In this document: one piece after another, positions 7,083-15,503 of the stretch | Layout: each line of letters begins with the position of its first letter | Numbering within the stretch: position 1 is the first letter of the stretch | Source: Paramuribaculum intestinale | Lineage (GTDB): Bacteria; Bacteroidota; Bacteroidia; Bacteroidales; Muribaculaceae | DNA: 49,254 nt | Direction: 5' to 3' | Assembly: GCF_003024925.1 (NCBI RefSeq) | Contig: NZ_PUED01000003.1 | Location: 1-49,254 of the forward strand | Position numbers and translations under genes: made by a program | Notes under the pieces: model-generated | The model's database searches: none | What the model was told of the DNA's origin: nothing | What the model saw: the letters and a program-made list of their open reading frames with translations, nothing else

Positions 7083-8603
7083 ATGTTACAACCTGAAGAT
7101 CTGGCACAGCTTGAGGCCAAAGGCATCACTGAGTCACAGCTCGACGCACAGCTACGACGCTTCGAACAAGGATTCCCGTTTCTCGATATTTTAGCTGCCG
7201 CCCGTCCGGGACGCGGCATAACTCTGCTTTCGCCTCAGCAGGAGGAGGAAGCCCGTCAGCGTTGGCACCGTTATCTTGCAGAGGGTGGCGAGGTCACCAA
7301 GTTCGTGCCGGCTTCTGGAGCCGCATCCCGCATGTTCAAGGCTCTGTTTGAGTTTGTCGACGGCGAGGACGACACTCCGGCGCCCGGCTCGCCAGTGGCT
7401 CAGCTTGTGGAAAATTTCACCCGTCTGCCATTTGCCGCCGAGCTCGACGCCACGGCAGTGAAGCTCTATGGAGTCACAGCCGGCGAGCTGATAGCCGCCG
7501 GTCGCATAAAAGAACTCATCTCTGCTCTCATCAAGCCTGAAGGGATGAACTATGGAGGCCTTCCTAAAGGTCTGCTGAAGTTTCACAAGTATGCCGACGG
7601 ATCGCGCACTCCGCTCGAGGAGCAGATGACCGAAGGCGCCCAGACAGCAGCCAATTCGCTCGGAACGGTCAATCTTCACTTCACTGTTTCGGCCAATCAC
7701 CGCAAGCTTTTCGAGGAGAAGATAGCCGAGGTGTTGCCGGCCACAGAGAAGCGCACCGGAGTGAAATTCAATATTTCGCTCTCGGAGCAGAAACCGTCGA
7801 CCGACACAGTGGCCGCTAATCCCGACAACACGCCTTTCCGTGAGGACGGAAAGCTGCTCTTCCGTCCCGGAGGACATGGAGCGCTCATAGAGAATCTCAA
7901 CGACATCGACTCGGCTGTGGTGTTCATAAAGAATATCGACAATGTGGTGCCCGACGCGCTCCGTCAGCCCACGGTGCGTTATAAAGAGGTCATTGCCGGC
8001 TATATGATGCAGCTCCGCGACAGGATTGTCGAATATCAGATGGCTCTCGCCGACGGAAAGTATGACGAACCGCTGCTTGACGAGATTTTCGTGTTCATGC
8101 GCGACCGTCTGTCGCTCTCCGACAAGAATTTCACCAAGATGGATATACCTCATCGCGCCGTGTATCTCCACGACAAACTCGACCGGCCTCTGCGTGTGTG
8201 CGGCATGGTGCGCAACGAGGGTGAGCCGGGCGGCGGTCCGTTCGTAGCTGTCAATCCCGACGGCTCGGCTTCGCTGCAGATACTTGAAAGCCATCAGATC
8301 GACAAGAACAATCCGGAATATATGGCCATGCTCAAGTCGGCCACACATTTCAATCCGGTGGATCTGGTATGCTACATCAAAGATCGTCATGGCGACAACT
8401 ATGACCTGACGGCACACACCGATCCGGCCACAGGCTTCATCTCCTCCAAGTCGTCGCACGGCAAGGAGCTGAAAGCGCTCGAACTCCCCGGACTGTGGAA
8501 CGGCGCCATGAGCGACTGGAATACGGCCTTTGTGGAGGTGCCGGTCGAAACCTTCAATCCCGTCAAGACGGTCAACGACCTTCTGCGCCCGGCCCATCAG
8601 TGA
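7083..8603 (+). CDS. DUF4301 family protein
   Basis: A 506-residue cytoplasmic protein of a family common in Bacteroidetes and still uncharacterised. The N-terminus has the family block KFVPASGAASRMFK near residues 78-91, and the middle holds LLFRPGGHGALIENLND near 260-276. The second block resembles the sugar-nucleotide pyrophosphorylase motif PGGHG, so a nucleotidyltransferase-like fold acting on a sugar phosphate is a plausible inference, not a demonstrated function. No signal peptide or membrane segment. It is flanked by its own promoter and a strong terminator, so it is probably monocistronic. Confidence 0.88.
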   Translation: MLQPEDLAQLEAKGITESQLDAQLRRFEQGFPFLDILAAARPGRGITLLSPQQEEEARQRWHRYLAEGGEVTKFVPASGAASRMFKALFEFVDGEDDTPAPGSPVAQLVENFTRLPFAAELDATAVKLYGVTAGELIAAGRIKELISALIKPEGMNYGGLPKGLLKFHKYADGSRTPLEEQMTEGAQTAANSLGTVNLHFTVSANHRKLFEEKIAEVLPATEKRTGVKFNISLSEQKPSTDTVAANPDNTPFREDGKLLFRPGGHGALIENLNDIDSAVVFIKNIDNVVPDALRQPTVRYKEVIAGYMMQLRDRIVEYQMALADGKYDEPLLDEIFVFMRDRLSLSDKNFTKMDIPHRAVYLHDKLDRPLRVCGMVRNEGEPGGGPFVAVNPDGSASLQILESHQIDKNNPEYMAMLKSATHFNPVDLVCYIKDRHGDNYDLTAHTDPATGFISSKSSHGKELKALELPGLWNGAMSDWNTAFVEVPVETFNPVKTVNDLLRPAHQ

Positions 8604-8640
8604 CCTGACGCCCGGAATCTTTCCGGGATTAAACGATAGT

Positions 8641-8680
8641 CAGCGGCTCCGTAAAAACCTTACGGAGCCGCTGTTGTTAT
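8641..8680 (+). terminator. Terminator after the DUF4301 gene
   Basis: A 14-bp perfect stem, CAGCGGCTCCGTAA (8641-8654) with TTACGGAGCCGCTG (8660-8673), has a 5-nt loop and is followed by TTGTTAT. Confidence 0.85.
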
Positions 8681-8751
8681 CACTATGGACGGGTGGAGTG
8701 TTTCATGGCCAATCCCGGCGATCTCCGCCTCGCCCCCGATGGATATTTACT

Positions 8752-9810
8752 ATGGTCATGGAAAAGAAAGACGCTGCACGTAAAATATGGAAGGAGTGCT
8801 TCGGCTACTCCGATACCCGCATCAGCCGGATGCTTGATGCGGTCTGTGACGATAACGACATACTGCTGCTCGAGAAGGGCGGTCAGCCGGTCAGTACGCT
8901 CGAGATGCGTCGCTTCGATTTCCTGTTTCACGGCGAAATGGTCGGTCTTTCAATGATATCGCACTGCGCCACGCGCAGGTCTTCGCGCGGCAACGGCTTT
9001 ATGTCGGAACTTATGATGTCGGCGCTTGAAGCGGCTCGCCGTCGCGGCGATATGATTGCGGCACTTGTGCCTACGCACGACTGGCTCAGCTTTCTTTTCG
9101 GTCGCTGGGGATTTTCGACGGTTTTTTATCACGACATACAGCGCTTTACGTCGTTACACACATTCGGCAACGGGCACGGTTATCATCCGGTCGATAATCC
9201 GGCATCGGATGAAGTCTACATGGCTTTCCGTGAAATGGAGATGCAGCGGCCGTGCACATTAATCGTTTCTCGGACGGATTTCCAGCGTCGTGTCATGGAG
9301 TCGATCGGCGCTGACGCTACGGAGTCGTTTGTGGCTATGGCCGATAGTGAAGGGCGTGTGGTGTCTATGGCGTGGGCCTCGTTGTCGGCCGACGGTGAGC
9401 TGTTGACTGTCACCGATCTGCTCGGTGTTGATACGGAAGCGATCAGGGCGGCGATGCATGAGCTTCGGCGCATGTATCATGATGTGGCCGTGAGGATAAT
9501 GGCTCTGCCGGGCGACGGAAACAGACATCTTTACGGGTATGGCATGGCCCGTATCGTGGATGTGGGTCGGTGTCTGTCGGCAGTCGCTGCCGCTTATCCC
9601 GAATTGTGCACCACGATGCGCGTCACCGATCGGATCATACCCGACAATTCCCACTACTATGTGATCGAGAATGGCTCGCTGTATCTGGCCGACGAGCGGA
9701 CAGACGCTCCGGCATTCGACATAACTGCCGAAGTGTTGTGCCGCATGGCGTTCTCTTCACCGAAAATCGGCTCGGTTCTCGGTTTTCCCTCGGTAAGACC
9801 AGTGCTGTGA
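8752..9810 (+). CDS. Eis-like GNAT N-acetyltransferase
   Basis: A 352-residue protein that probably transfers acetyl groups from acetyl-CoA to an unknown amine substrate. Residues about 5-150 form a GNAT domain: an opening ARKIWKECFGYSD helix, then TRRSSRGNGFMSELMMSAL, in which RSSRGNGF occupies the acetyl-CoA pyrophosphate-binding loop (R/Q-x-x-G-x-G/A). The remaining 200 residues fit the second GNAT-like plus sterol-carrier-like layout of the Eis family, ending in the short strands typical of it. The start at 8752 is chosen because the longer frame back to 8530 overlaps the preceding gene and its terminator; a second ATG at 8758 is equally possible. Confidence 0.8.
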   Translation: MVMEKKDAARKIWKECFGYSDTRISRMLDAVCDDNDILLLEKGGQPVSTLEMRRFDFLFHGEMVGLSMISHCATRRSSRGNGFMSELMMSALEAARRRGDMIAALVPTHDWLSFLFGRWGFSTVFYHDIQRFTSLHTFGNGHGYHPVDNPASDEVYMAFREMEMQRPCTLIVSRTDFQRRVMESIGADATESFVAMADSEGRVVSMAWASLSADGELLTVTDLLGVDTEAIRAAMHELRRMYHDVAVRIMALPGDGNRHLYGYGMARIVDVGRCLSAVAAAYPELCTTMRVTDRIIPDNSHYYVIENGSLYLADERTDAPAFDITAEVLCRMAFSSPKIGSVLGFPSVRPVL

Positions 9811-10088
9811 CGCGTCTATGTGACGTATGTGCGTGATGACAACCCGATGTGCGAGAAGGTGTACATGTATATGGAATCGGCCTGCATCAATATGAGTGTG
9901 ACCCAGCACGCGGCGCTGTGCACTACAATCCCGGAGTCGGTTTATTAGGCTATAATGGAAAACGACTGGAAGAGCGCCAAGAGGCTGAAACGTCAGGGTG
10001 ACGTATGTTTTCTTCGGATGTGGAGAAGCTTGAGTAGGTGGTGGTCAATATATCAAATTCGAGCCGGATAGCTGATCAACCGGAAAAT
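9811..10088 (+). pseudogene. Possible decayed coding remnant
   Basis: A 378-base gap (9811-10188) holds no intact gene. Directly after the acetyltransferase stop, the same frame reads 45 protein-like codons (RVYVTYVRDDNPMCEKVY... to PESVY) before TAG at about 9946-9948. A second frame then continues with GLLGYNGKRLEERQEAETSG, followed by TGA, MFSSDVEKLE, TAG, VVVNISNSSRI. The switching of plausible sequence between frames with single stops suggests an old gene broken by frameshifts. I do not recognise the family, and chance is a real alternative. The remainder of the gap is a terminator. Confidence 0.3.
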
Positions 10089-10090
10089 TG

Positions 10091-10138
10091 AAAAAATGGC
10101 GTCGTGTCAGTATGATTGTGACACGGCGCCATTTTTTA
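10091..10138. terminator. Bidirectional terminator
   Basis: ATGGCGTCGTGTCA (10096-10109) pairs with TGACACGGCGCCAT (10119-10132) with one G-T pair. It is preceded by AAAAAA and followed by TTTTTT, so it can stop transcription from both sides, including the ABC-2 operon ending at 10189. Confidence 0.85.
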
Positions 10139-10188
10139 TGGTTGCTTCCGTTTATGGATGCGCCGGATGTATAGGCGCGACGTTGGGC

Positions 10189-11505
10189 TTATTTGTATCG
10201 GGCCCAGCGTATGAGATCCTTTATAGAGGGTTTTTTGCCATACATGAATATGCCGACGCGGTAGATCTTTGCGGCGATCCATACCATCAGAAGGAAGCTT
10301 GCGTAGAGTATAGCCAGTGACAGGCCAATCTCCCACATAGGTATGCCCGAGGGCACGCGGGCCATCATCACCATCGGTGAGGTGAACGGAATGAACGAGG
10401 TCCATATCGCGGCCGGCGACGATGCGTCGCTTGCAGCCGTCATGCCGAATATGATGCCTATGATTATGGGGAATATGACAAACGACTGAAGCTGACTTGC
10501 GTCCTGGATATTGTCGACAGCCGAGCCTATGGCAGCATATATGGCCGCATAGAGCAGAAATCCTCCTGTCAGGAAGAGTATCAGCAGCCCGAAGAGCTGG
10601 AGTATGTAGCCTACATTGCTCATGAGCGACATGGCCTGAAGTATTTCCACATCCATGCTGGCGCTGGTGGCATCGAGTGTGCCGGCATTGAGCGCCGACA
10701 TTTCCGTCAGAGCCGTGTCTGGTATTATGGCAGGCAGCACGAAGGCCGACATCGCGGCTATGAGCACTCCCCATATCAGTATCTGCGTGACGGCTACCAG
10801 ACCGATGCCGCAGATCTTGCCGAGCATGAGATGCGTAGGTTTGACCGACGACACGACGATCTCGAGTACGCGGTTGTTTTTCTCTTCGATGATGCTCGTC
10901 ATCACCATCTGTCCGTAGAGCAGCAGACACATGTAGAGCAGGAATGTCAGTATGATGCCTATCAGATAGCTGACGGCCGCCGAGGCCGATTGTGACTCGC
11001 CATCCTCCTTGTCGTTGCGGATGCTCATCAGTTTCACGTCGCTGTGCACCTCTTCGAGTATCTTGTCGAGATTCTCGATGTCATACTGCTTGAGGCGCTC
11101 CTCCTCGATTATGCCGTCGATCTGCGAGCTGACATTGTTTTCGAGCGCTATCGACGACGAGCCGTTGGTGTAAAGACGCGGACTCACCTTGCCGTCCATG
11201 ATACCTGCCGGTATGTAGAGCACTCCGGCCACTTCTGTATCGGCCAGCGCAGAGTCGAGCGGAGTGGATTCGAGCAGAGTGAAGTGTGTCTCTTTGTCGC
11301 TCTGCAGCCGTGCTCCGATAGTGCCGGTTTCGTCGATCACCGTAATACCGCGTTCTTCGCTGCCTGTCACCATCATGATGAGTGCCGGAGCGGCCATCAT
11401 GGCGAGCATGAACACCGGCATAAGTATGGTGGTGATGATAAAGCTCTTTTTCTTTACTCGTTCGAGAAACTCGCGTCGTATGACGAGCGATATGTTGTTT
11501 GCCAT
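10189..11505 (-). CDS. ABC-2 type exporter permease (NatB-like)
   Basis: Membrane subunit of an ABC exporter. The 438-residue protein starts with the family block IRREFLERVKKKSFIITTI (residues about 8-27), a first membrane helix to about 47, a long extracytoplasmic domain (about 50-175), and then five or six membrane helices to about 420. A conserved EEKNNRVLEIVVSSVKP loop near residues 205-222 is typical of the Na+-exporter-like group. The ATPase gene lies 3 nt upstream, so the two form an operon and transporter. The substrate is unknown; sodium or drug export is only suggested by family resemblance. Confidence 0.9.
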   Translation of the reverse strand: MANNISLVIRREFLERVKKKSFIITTILMPVFMLAMMAAPALIMMVTGSEERGITVIDETGTIGARLQSDKETHFTLLESTPLDSALADTEVAGVLYIPAGIMDGKVSPRLYTNGSSSIALENNVSSQIDGIIEEERLKQYDIENLDKILEEVHSDVKLMSIRNDKEDGESQSASAAVSYLIGIILTFLLYMCLLLYGQMVMTSIIEEKNNRVLEIVVSSVKPTHLMLGKICGIGLVAVTQILIWGVLIAAMSAFVLPAIIPDTALTEMSALNAGTLDATSASMDVEILQAMSLMSNVGYILQLFGLLILFLTGGFLLYAAIYAAIGSAVDNIQDASQLQSFVIFPIIIGIIFGMTAASDASSPAAIWTSFIPFTSPMVMMARVPSGIPMWEIGLSLAILYASFLLMVWIAAKIYRVGIFMYGKKPSIKDLIRWARYK

Positions 11506-11508
11506 AGG

Positions 11509-12441
11509 TCAGTCGTTGTTTTCGGTTTGTTTTACGGTTTTAATGAAAATGTCGTTCATCGACGCCATCACGCGTCCCACTTCGATCAGGTCGGTCGCCT
11601 CGTTGGCGGCTGCTATCACGTCGCGCAGTTTCACCTCTGGAGCCAGCTTGAGCTCGAGGCGTTGCTCGGCGCCCTTCGGCTCGTCGAGGAAAAATTCGCT
11701 CGACATCGGCTGCAGGCGCTCCATAAGCAGGCGCGGATCGCCTGTGAACGTGAGCGAGCAGCGTCCGTCGCTGAAACGGTGGCGCAGTTCGTCGACATTG
11801 CCGGTAAGTATGTTCTTGCCCTTGTTGATAAGGGTTATGTCGGAGCATATCTCTTCGACCGATCCCATGTTGTGGGTCGAGAAGATGATCGTGCTGCCTT
11901 CGTCGCGCAGCTGCAGTATCTCCTGTTTGAGCAGATTGGCGTTGATGGGATCGAATCCGGAGAACGGTTCGTCGAATATGAGCAGTTTCGGACGGTGGAG
12001 CACCGTGACTATGAACTGCACTTTCTGCGCCATGCCTTTTGACAGTTCTTCTATCTTTTTGTCCCACCAGTCGGAAATGCCGAATTTGTCAAACCATCGC
12101 TTGAGCTGCGTCGTGGCGTCGGCTTTCGAAAGTCCTTTGAGACGGGCGAAGAATATGGCCTGTTCGCCCACTTTCATTTTCTTGTATAGTCCGCGCTCTT
12201 CCGGCAGATACCCTATCTGGCTGACGTCGTCGGCCGTCAGAGTATGGCCGTCGAACATCACGGTGCCGCTATCGGGAGCCGTGATATGGTTTATGATGCG
12301 GATGAGGGTGGTCTTTCCCGCTCCGTTGGGTCCGAGAAGACCGTACACAGTGCCCGGGGCGATGCTTATGCTTACGTCGTCGAGGGCTTTGTGGCCGGTA
12401 TAGTGCTTGCTTACACCGATTACTTCAAGTATATTGTCCAT
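11509..12441 (-). CDS. ABC transporter ATPase (NatA-like)
   Basis: Energises the ABC-2 permease encoded 3 nt downstream. In 310 residues it has Walker A GPNGAGKTT near 37-45, the Q-loop region IGYLPEERGLY near 76-86, signature LSKGMAQKVQF near 132-142, Walker B LLIFDEP near 152-158 and switch His in STHNMGS near 185-191. The signature LSKGM replaces the usual LSGGQ, as is common in NatA-like proteins. The last 90 residues form a C-terminal domain of the kind seen in ABC-2 exporters. A -7 element lies 16 nt upstream. Confidence 0.93.
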   Translation of the reverse strand: MDNILEVIGVSKHYTGHKALDDVSISIAPGTVYGLLGPNGAGKTTLIRIINHITAPDSGTVMFDGHTLTADDVSQIGYLPEERGLYKKMKVGEQAIFFARLKGLSKADATTQLKRWFDKFGISDWWDKKIEELSKGMAQKVQFIVTVLHRPKLLIFDEPFSGFDPINANLLKQEILQLRDEGSTIIFSTHNMGSVEEICSDITLINKGKNILTGNVDELRHRFSDGRCSLTFTGDPRLLMERLQPMSSEFFLDEPKGAEQRLELKLAPEVKLRDVIAAANEATDLIEVGRVMASMNDIFIKTVKQTENND

Positions 12442-12457
12442 TGCATGAAATTTTGTC

Positions 12458-12465
12458 CAAAGTTA
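12458..12465 (-). promoter_or_regulatory. -7 element of the ABC-2 exporter operon
   Basis: Minus-strand TAACTTTG, an exact TAnnTTTG match, 16 nt before the ATPase ATG. Confidence 0.6.
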
Positions 12466-12496
12466 TTCCTTTATTTTAATTTGACGCATATAACCT

Positions 12497-12535
12497 GTGA
12501 AAATTTCACGGCACGCCAAAAATTGTCTAATTTTG
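12497..12535 (+). promoter_or_regulatory. Putative promoter of ABC-F gene with 13-nt palindrome
   Basis: TAATTTTG at 12528-12535 matches TAnnTTTG and ends 4 nt before the ATG at 12540, predicting a leaderless mRNA. A perfect inverted repeat GTGAAA-A-TTTCAC lies at 12497-12509, overlapping where a -33 box would be; it could be an operator, but that is speculation. No TTG box is seen. Confidence 0.45.
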
Positions 12536-12539
12536 TGGT

Positions 12540-14417
12540 ATGGCACTGAATTCGTTTCTGCAGATAGAGGGTCTGACCAAAAGCTATGGCGACCGGATGC
12601 TTTTCGCTGATGTCACTTTCGGCATCAATGAGGGCGACAAAATAGGTATTGTGGCCAAAAACGGCACTGGCAAGTCAACCATGCTGCGTATCATAGCCGG
12701 GGAGGAAGCTCCCGACAGCGGTACGGTGACGGCGCGGAGCGGCCTGCGCATAGGCTATCTGCCGCAGTTGCCGGTGTATAGTCCCGGTACAACCGTGCTT
12801 GATGCCTGTCTGATGGCCGACACTCCGGCTGCAAAGGCTGTGGGTGCCTATCGCAAGGCTCTTGCGAGTGGCGACGACATGCTTATAGCCGAGGCCACGC
12901 ACCGCATGGACGAAGCTTCGGCTTGGAACTTCGAGGACCGCCTGACGCAATTGCTCGCGCAGCTGCGCATCAATGACACCTCCCAGCCTATGGATCATCT
13001 CTCGGGCGGACAGCGTAAGCGCGTGGCGCTTGCGGCCACGCTGCTCGACGAGCCTTCGATGCTCATACTCGACGAGCCTACCAATCATCTGGATCTCGAC
13101 GTCATAGAGTGGCTTGAGGCATATCTCACCAAGTCGCGGGCCACGCTGCTCATGGTGACTCATGACCGATATTTTCTTGACCGTGTGTGCAACCGGATAA
13201 TCGAGATCGACCGTCAGGAACTGTTTTCCTACGACGGCAATTTCGAATATTATCTGCGGCGGCGCGAGGAGCGCTATGAGGCTATGGCTGCCGAGCTCGA
13301 CCGCGTGCGCAACACTCTGCGGCGCGAAACCGAGTGGATGCGCCGCCAGCCGCAGGCAAGAGCCGGGAAGGCCAAGTACCGTATCGACGCCTATCATGAT
13401 CTGCGCAAACGCTCCATGGTCAACCTGTCGGAGCGAAAGGTCAATCTTGATGTCGACTCCTCCTATATAGGGTCAAAGATATTCGAGGCCGAACACATAT
13501 CCAAGAGCTTCGGCGACAAGGTGATCCTGCGTGATTTCTCATACGTGTTCGCGCGTTACGAGAAGCTTGGCATCATAGGCCGCAACGGTGCCGGCAAATC
13601 CACATTCATAAAGATGCTCATGGGTCTGGTGGATCAGGACGGCGGCAGATGGAATGTAGGCGAAACGGTGCGCTTCGGCTACTACAGCCAGGAGGGAATG
13701 GAGTTTGACCCCGACAAGCGGGTGATCGACGCCATCACCGACTATGCCGAGGAGGTGAGCGTAAACGACGGGGGAGCGCGGTATTCGCCCATGCAGTGGC
13801 TGAAGCGGTTTATGTTTGAGCCGTCGGAGCAGCAGAAGTATATACGCACGCTCAGCGGGGGAGAGCGTTGCCGGCTGCAGCTGGCAACGGTGCTGATGCG
13901 GTCGCCCAACTTCCTGATACTCGACGAGCCGACCAACGATCTTGACATCATGACTCTCGGCATACTTGAGGAGTATCTTGCGGAGTTCAAGGGGTGTCTT
14001 ATAGTGATAAGTCACGACCGATTCTTTCTCGATTCGATCGTCGATCATCTGTTTGTGCTCGACGGCACCGGCGAAGTGTATGACTTCCCCGGCAACTACA
14101 CGGAGTGGAGAGCCTGGGAGGACGAAAGGCAGCGCGATACGGAGGCGTCGTCGAAACAGTCGGCTTCCGAACCGGTCAGGGAAAAGCAGCGGTCGGAGCC
14201 GGAGCGGCAGAAGCTGACATTCAAGGAGCGTAGAGAGTTTGAGTCGCTTGAAGCCGAACTTGAGGATCTCAATGACGAGAAGTCGCAGCTCGAGGCTCTA
14301 TTCAACTCAGGAGCGTCCTCCGAAAAGATTGCCTCGGCATCGGTCAGATACCAGGCTGTGATGCAGGCTCTTGACGAAAAAGAGATGCGATGGCTCGAAC
14401 TTTCGGAAAAAGCTTGA
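12540..14417 (+). CDS. ABC-F family ATPase (Uup-like)
   Basis: A cytoplasmic protein with two ABC domains and no membrane segments; ABC-F proteins act at the ribosome or in DNA maintenance. Domain 1: Walker A AKNGTGKST near residues 39-47, signature LSGGQRKRVALA near 155-166, Walker B MLILDEPTNHLD near 178-189. A charged linker (about 245-310, with WMRRQPQARAGKAKYR) follows. Domain 2: GRNGAGKST near 347-355, LSGGERCRLQLA near 439-450, FLILDEPTNDLD near 460-471. The C-terminal 90 residues are a charged coiled coil, as in Uup. Length 625 is normal for this group. The start agrees with the usual family N-terminus shortly before LQIEGLTKSYG. Confidence 0.93.
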   Translation: MALNSFLQIEGLTKSYGDRMLFADVTFGINEGDKIGIVAKNGTGKSTMLRIIAGEEAPDSGTVTARSGLRIGYLPQLPVYSPGTTVLDACLMADTPAAKAVGAYRKALASGDDMLIAEATHRMDEASAWNFEDRLTQLLAQLRINDTSQPMDHLSGGQRKRVALAATLLDEPSMLILDEPTNHLDLDVIEWLEAYLTKSRATLLMVTHDRYFLDRVCNRIIEIDRQELFSYDGNFEYYLRRREERYEAMAAELDRVRNTLRRETEWMRRQPQARAGKAKYRIDAYHDLRKRSMVNLSERKVNLDVDSSYIGSKIFEAEHISKSFGDKVILRDFSYVFARYEKLGIIGRNGAGKSTFIKMLMGLVDQDGGRWNVGETVRFGYYSQEGMEFDPDKRVIDAITDYAEEVSVNDGGARYSPMQWLKRFMFEPSEQQKYIRTLSGGERCRLQLATVLMRSPNFLILDEPTNDLDIMTLGILEEYLAEFKGCLIVISHDRFFLDSIVDHLFVLDGTGEVYDFPGNYTEWRAWEDERQRDTEASSKQSASEPVREKQRSEPERQKLTFKERREFESLEAELEDLNDEKSQLEALFNSGASSEKIASASVRYQAVMQALDEKEMRWLELSEKA

Positions 14418-14455
14418 CCAGCGGGTCGATACAGGCCGGTACGGATATATATATG

Positions 14456-14500
14456 ACAGAAGCCACCTCTCCTTGCGGAGATGATGGCTTCTGTTGTCTT
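14456..14500 (+). terminator. Terminator after the ABC-F gene
   Basis: Outer stem ACAGAAGCCA (14456-14465) pairs with TGGCTTCTGT (14485-14494), inner stem TCTCC/GGAGA, followed by TGTCTTTG. Confidence 0.8.
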
Positions 14501-14548
14501 TGATCGGGTGTGTACCCGTATGTTACGTTGCCTATGGGCGTGTGAGGC

Positions 14549-15271
14549 TTAGCGCATGGATAGCGTGCCGGCTTCGGCCTGTTCGATCATCTGCTTGCTT
14601 GCAGTGATGTAGATCTCCACACGACGGTTCTGCTGGCGCCCTTCGGGAGTGGCGTTGGAAGCCACATAGTCGGCCATGGGTATGCCTTCGGCTGTCAGAC
14701 GGTTGGCTGCGACTCCGCTGTTGAGCAGGAACTGACGCACGGCGTTGGCACGTCCGTCGGCCACACGTGTGTTGACAGCCATTGTGCCGGTATCATCGGT
14801 AAAGCCGTAGATTTGCACGTTTGTGTCAGGATTGTTGAGCAGCGATGTGGCAAACGGCGTCAGGTCATTGCGTGCCGATGTGCTGAGGGTAGTACCGTTG
14901 GTGGGGAACAGGATGCCGGAGCTGAATGTCACCTTGATGGCCTGGAGTCCGTTCTGATCTTTAACCTCTTCCACCTGAGCCTTTTCGGCCAGTTCGCGCT
15001 GCAGTTCCTGCTGCTGCTTGTCCATTTTCTTGCCGATGAGCGCTCCTGCGCCTGCACCGACGCCGGCTCCGATAGCGCTGCCGATAGCCGCGCCCTTGCC
15101 GCCGCCTATGATAGCGCCCAGACCGGCTCCAAGGGCGGCTCCGCCGCCACCGCCGATAAGTGCTCCTTTGCCGGTATTGGTCATGCTGCTACAGCCGGCG
15201 CTTATGAGCAGGCAAAGTGCCATGACACTTGCTCCCATGATTTTCAGAGTCTTTTTCATTTTTCGAATCAT
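14549..15271 (-). CDS. OmpA-family lipoprotein with glycine-zipper region
   Basis: A predicted lipoprotein (lipobox LISAGC, Cys near residue 26) that anchors the outer membrane to peptidoglycan. After the lipid site comes a Gly/Ala-rich glycine-zipper (about residues 33-80, repeats such as GAGLGAIIGGGKGAAIG), a short helix KKMDKQQQELQRELAEKAQ, and the OmpA C-terminal domain (about 105-225). The peptidoglycan-binding signature is visible as GFTDDTG (155-161) and NRRVEIYI (218-225). The start at 15271 is the longest; an ATG at 15259 (MKKTLK) is equally good and removes four residues. A -7 element lies 34 nt upstream. Confidence 0.92.
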   Translation of the reverse strand: MIRKMKKTLKIMGASVMALCLLISAGCSSMTNTGKGALIGGGGGAALGAGLGAIIGGGKGAAIGSAIGAGVGAGAGALIGKKMDKQQQELQRELAEKAQVEEVKDQNGLQAIKVTFSSGILFPTNGTTLSTSARNDLTPFATSLLNNPDTNVQIYGFTDDTGTMAVNTRVADGRANAVRQFLLNSGVAANRLTAEGIPMADYVASNATPEGRQQNRRVEIYITASKQMIEQAEAGTLSMR

Positions 15272-15305
15272 TTAATAAATTTCACATTTGTCGGTTATGA
15301 GTCTG

Positions 15306-15313
15306 CAAAGTTA
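15306..15313 (-). promoter_or_regulatory. -7 element of the OmpA-like lipoprotein gene
   Basis: Minus-strand TAACTTTG, an exact TAnnTTTG match, 34 nt before the ATG at 15271. Confidence 0.6.
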
Positions 15314-15454
15314 AGAAAAAAATCCAACTTATAGTTTGAGAACGTATTCGTGGCGCTGTTGGTTTAGATCCATCGCCTATGTTGTGTTTAGGGCAGTGCG
15401 GACGGTGGTCGGGAAATAGTGGGGAAATGCTATGATTATGTTATAAATAATGCG

Positions 15455-15462
15455 TATATTTG
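15455..15462 (+). promoter_or_regulatory. -7 element of the EamA transporter gene
   Basis: TATATTTG matches TAnnTTTG. Transcription would start near 15467, which excludes the upstream ATG at 15450 and supports the start at 15504. Confidence 0.6.
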
Positions 15463-15503
15463 CAGTCGCTAACAACCTGAAACGACATAAACCACCGATC
15501 CGC

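Noticed and set aside
7191-8597. 468-codon minus-strand open frame opposite the DUF4301 gene.
   Set aside because: Antisense to a recognised family protein; its composition is rich in His and Arg and lacks family motifs.
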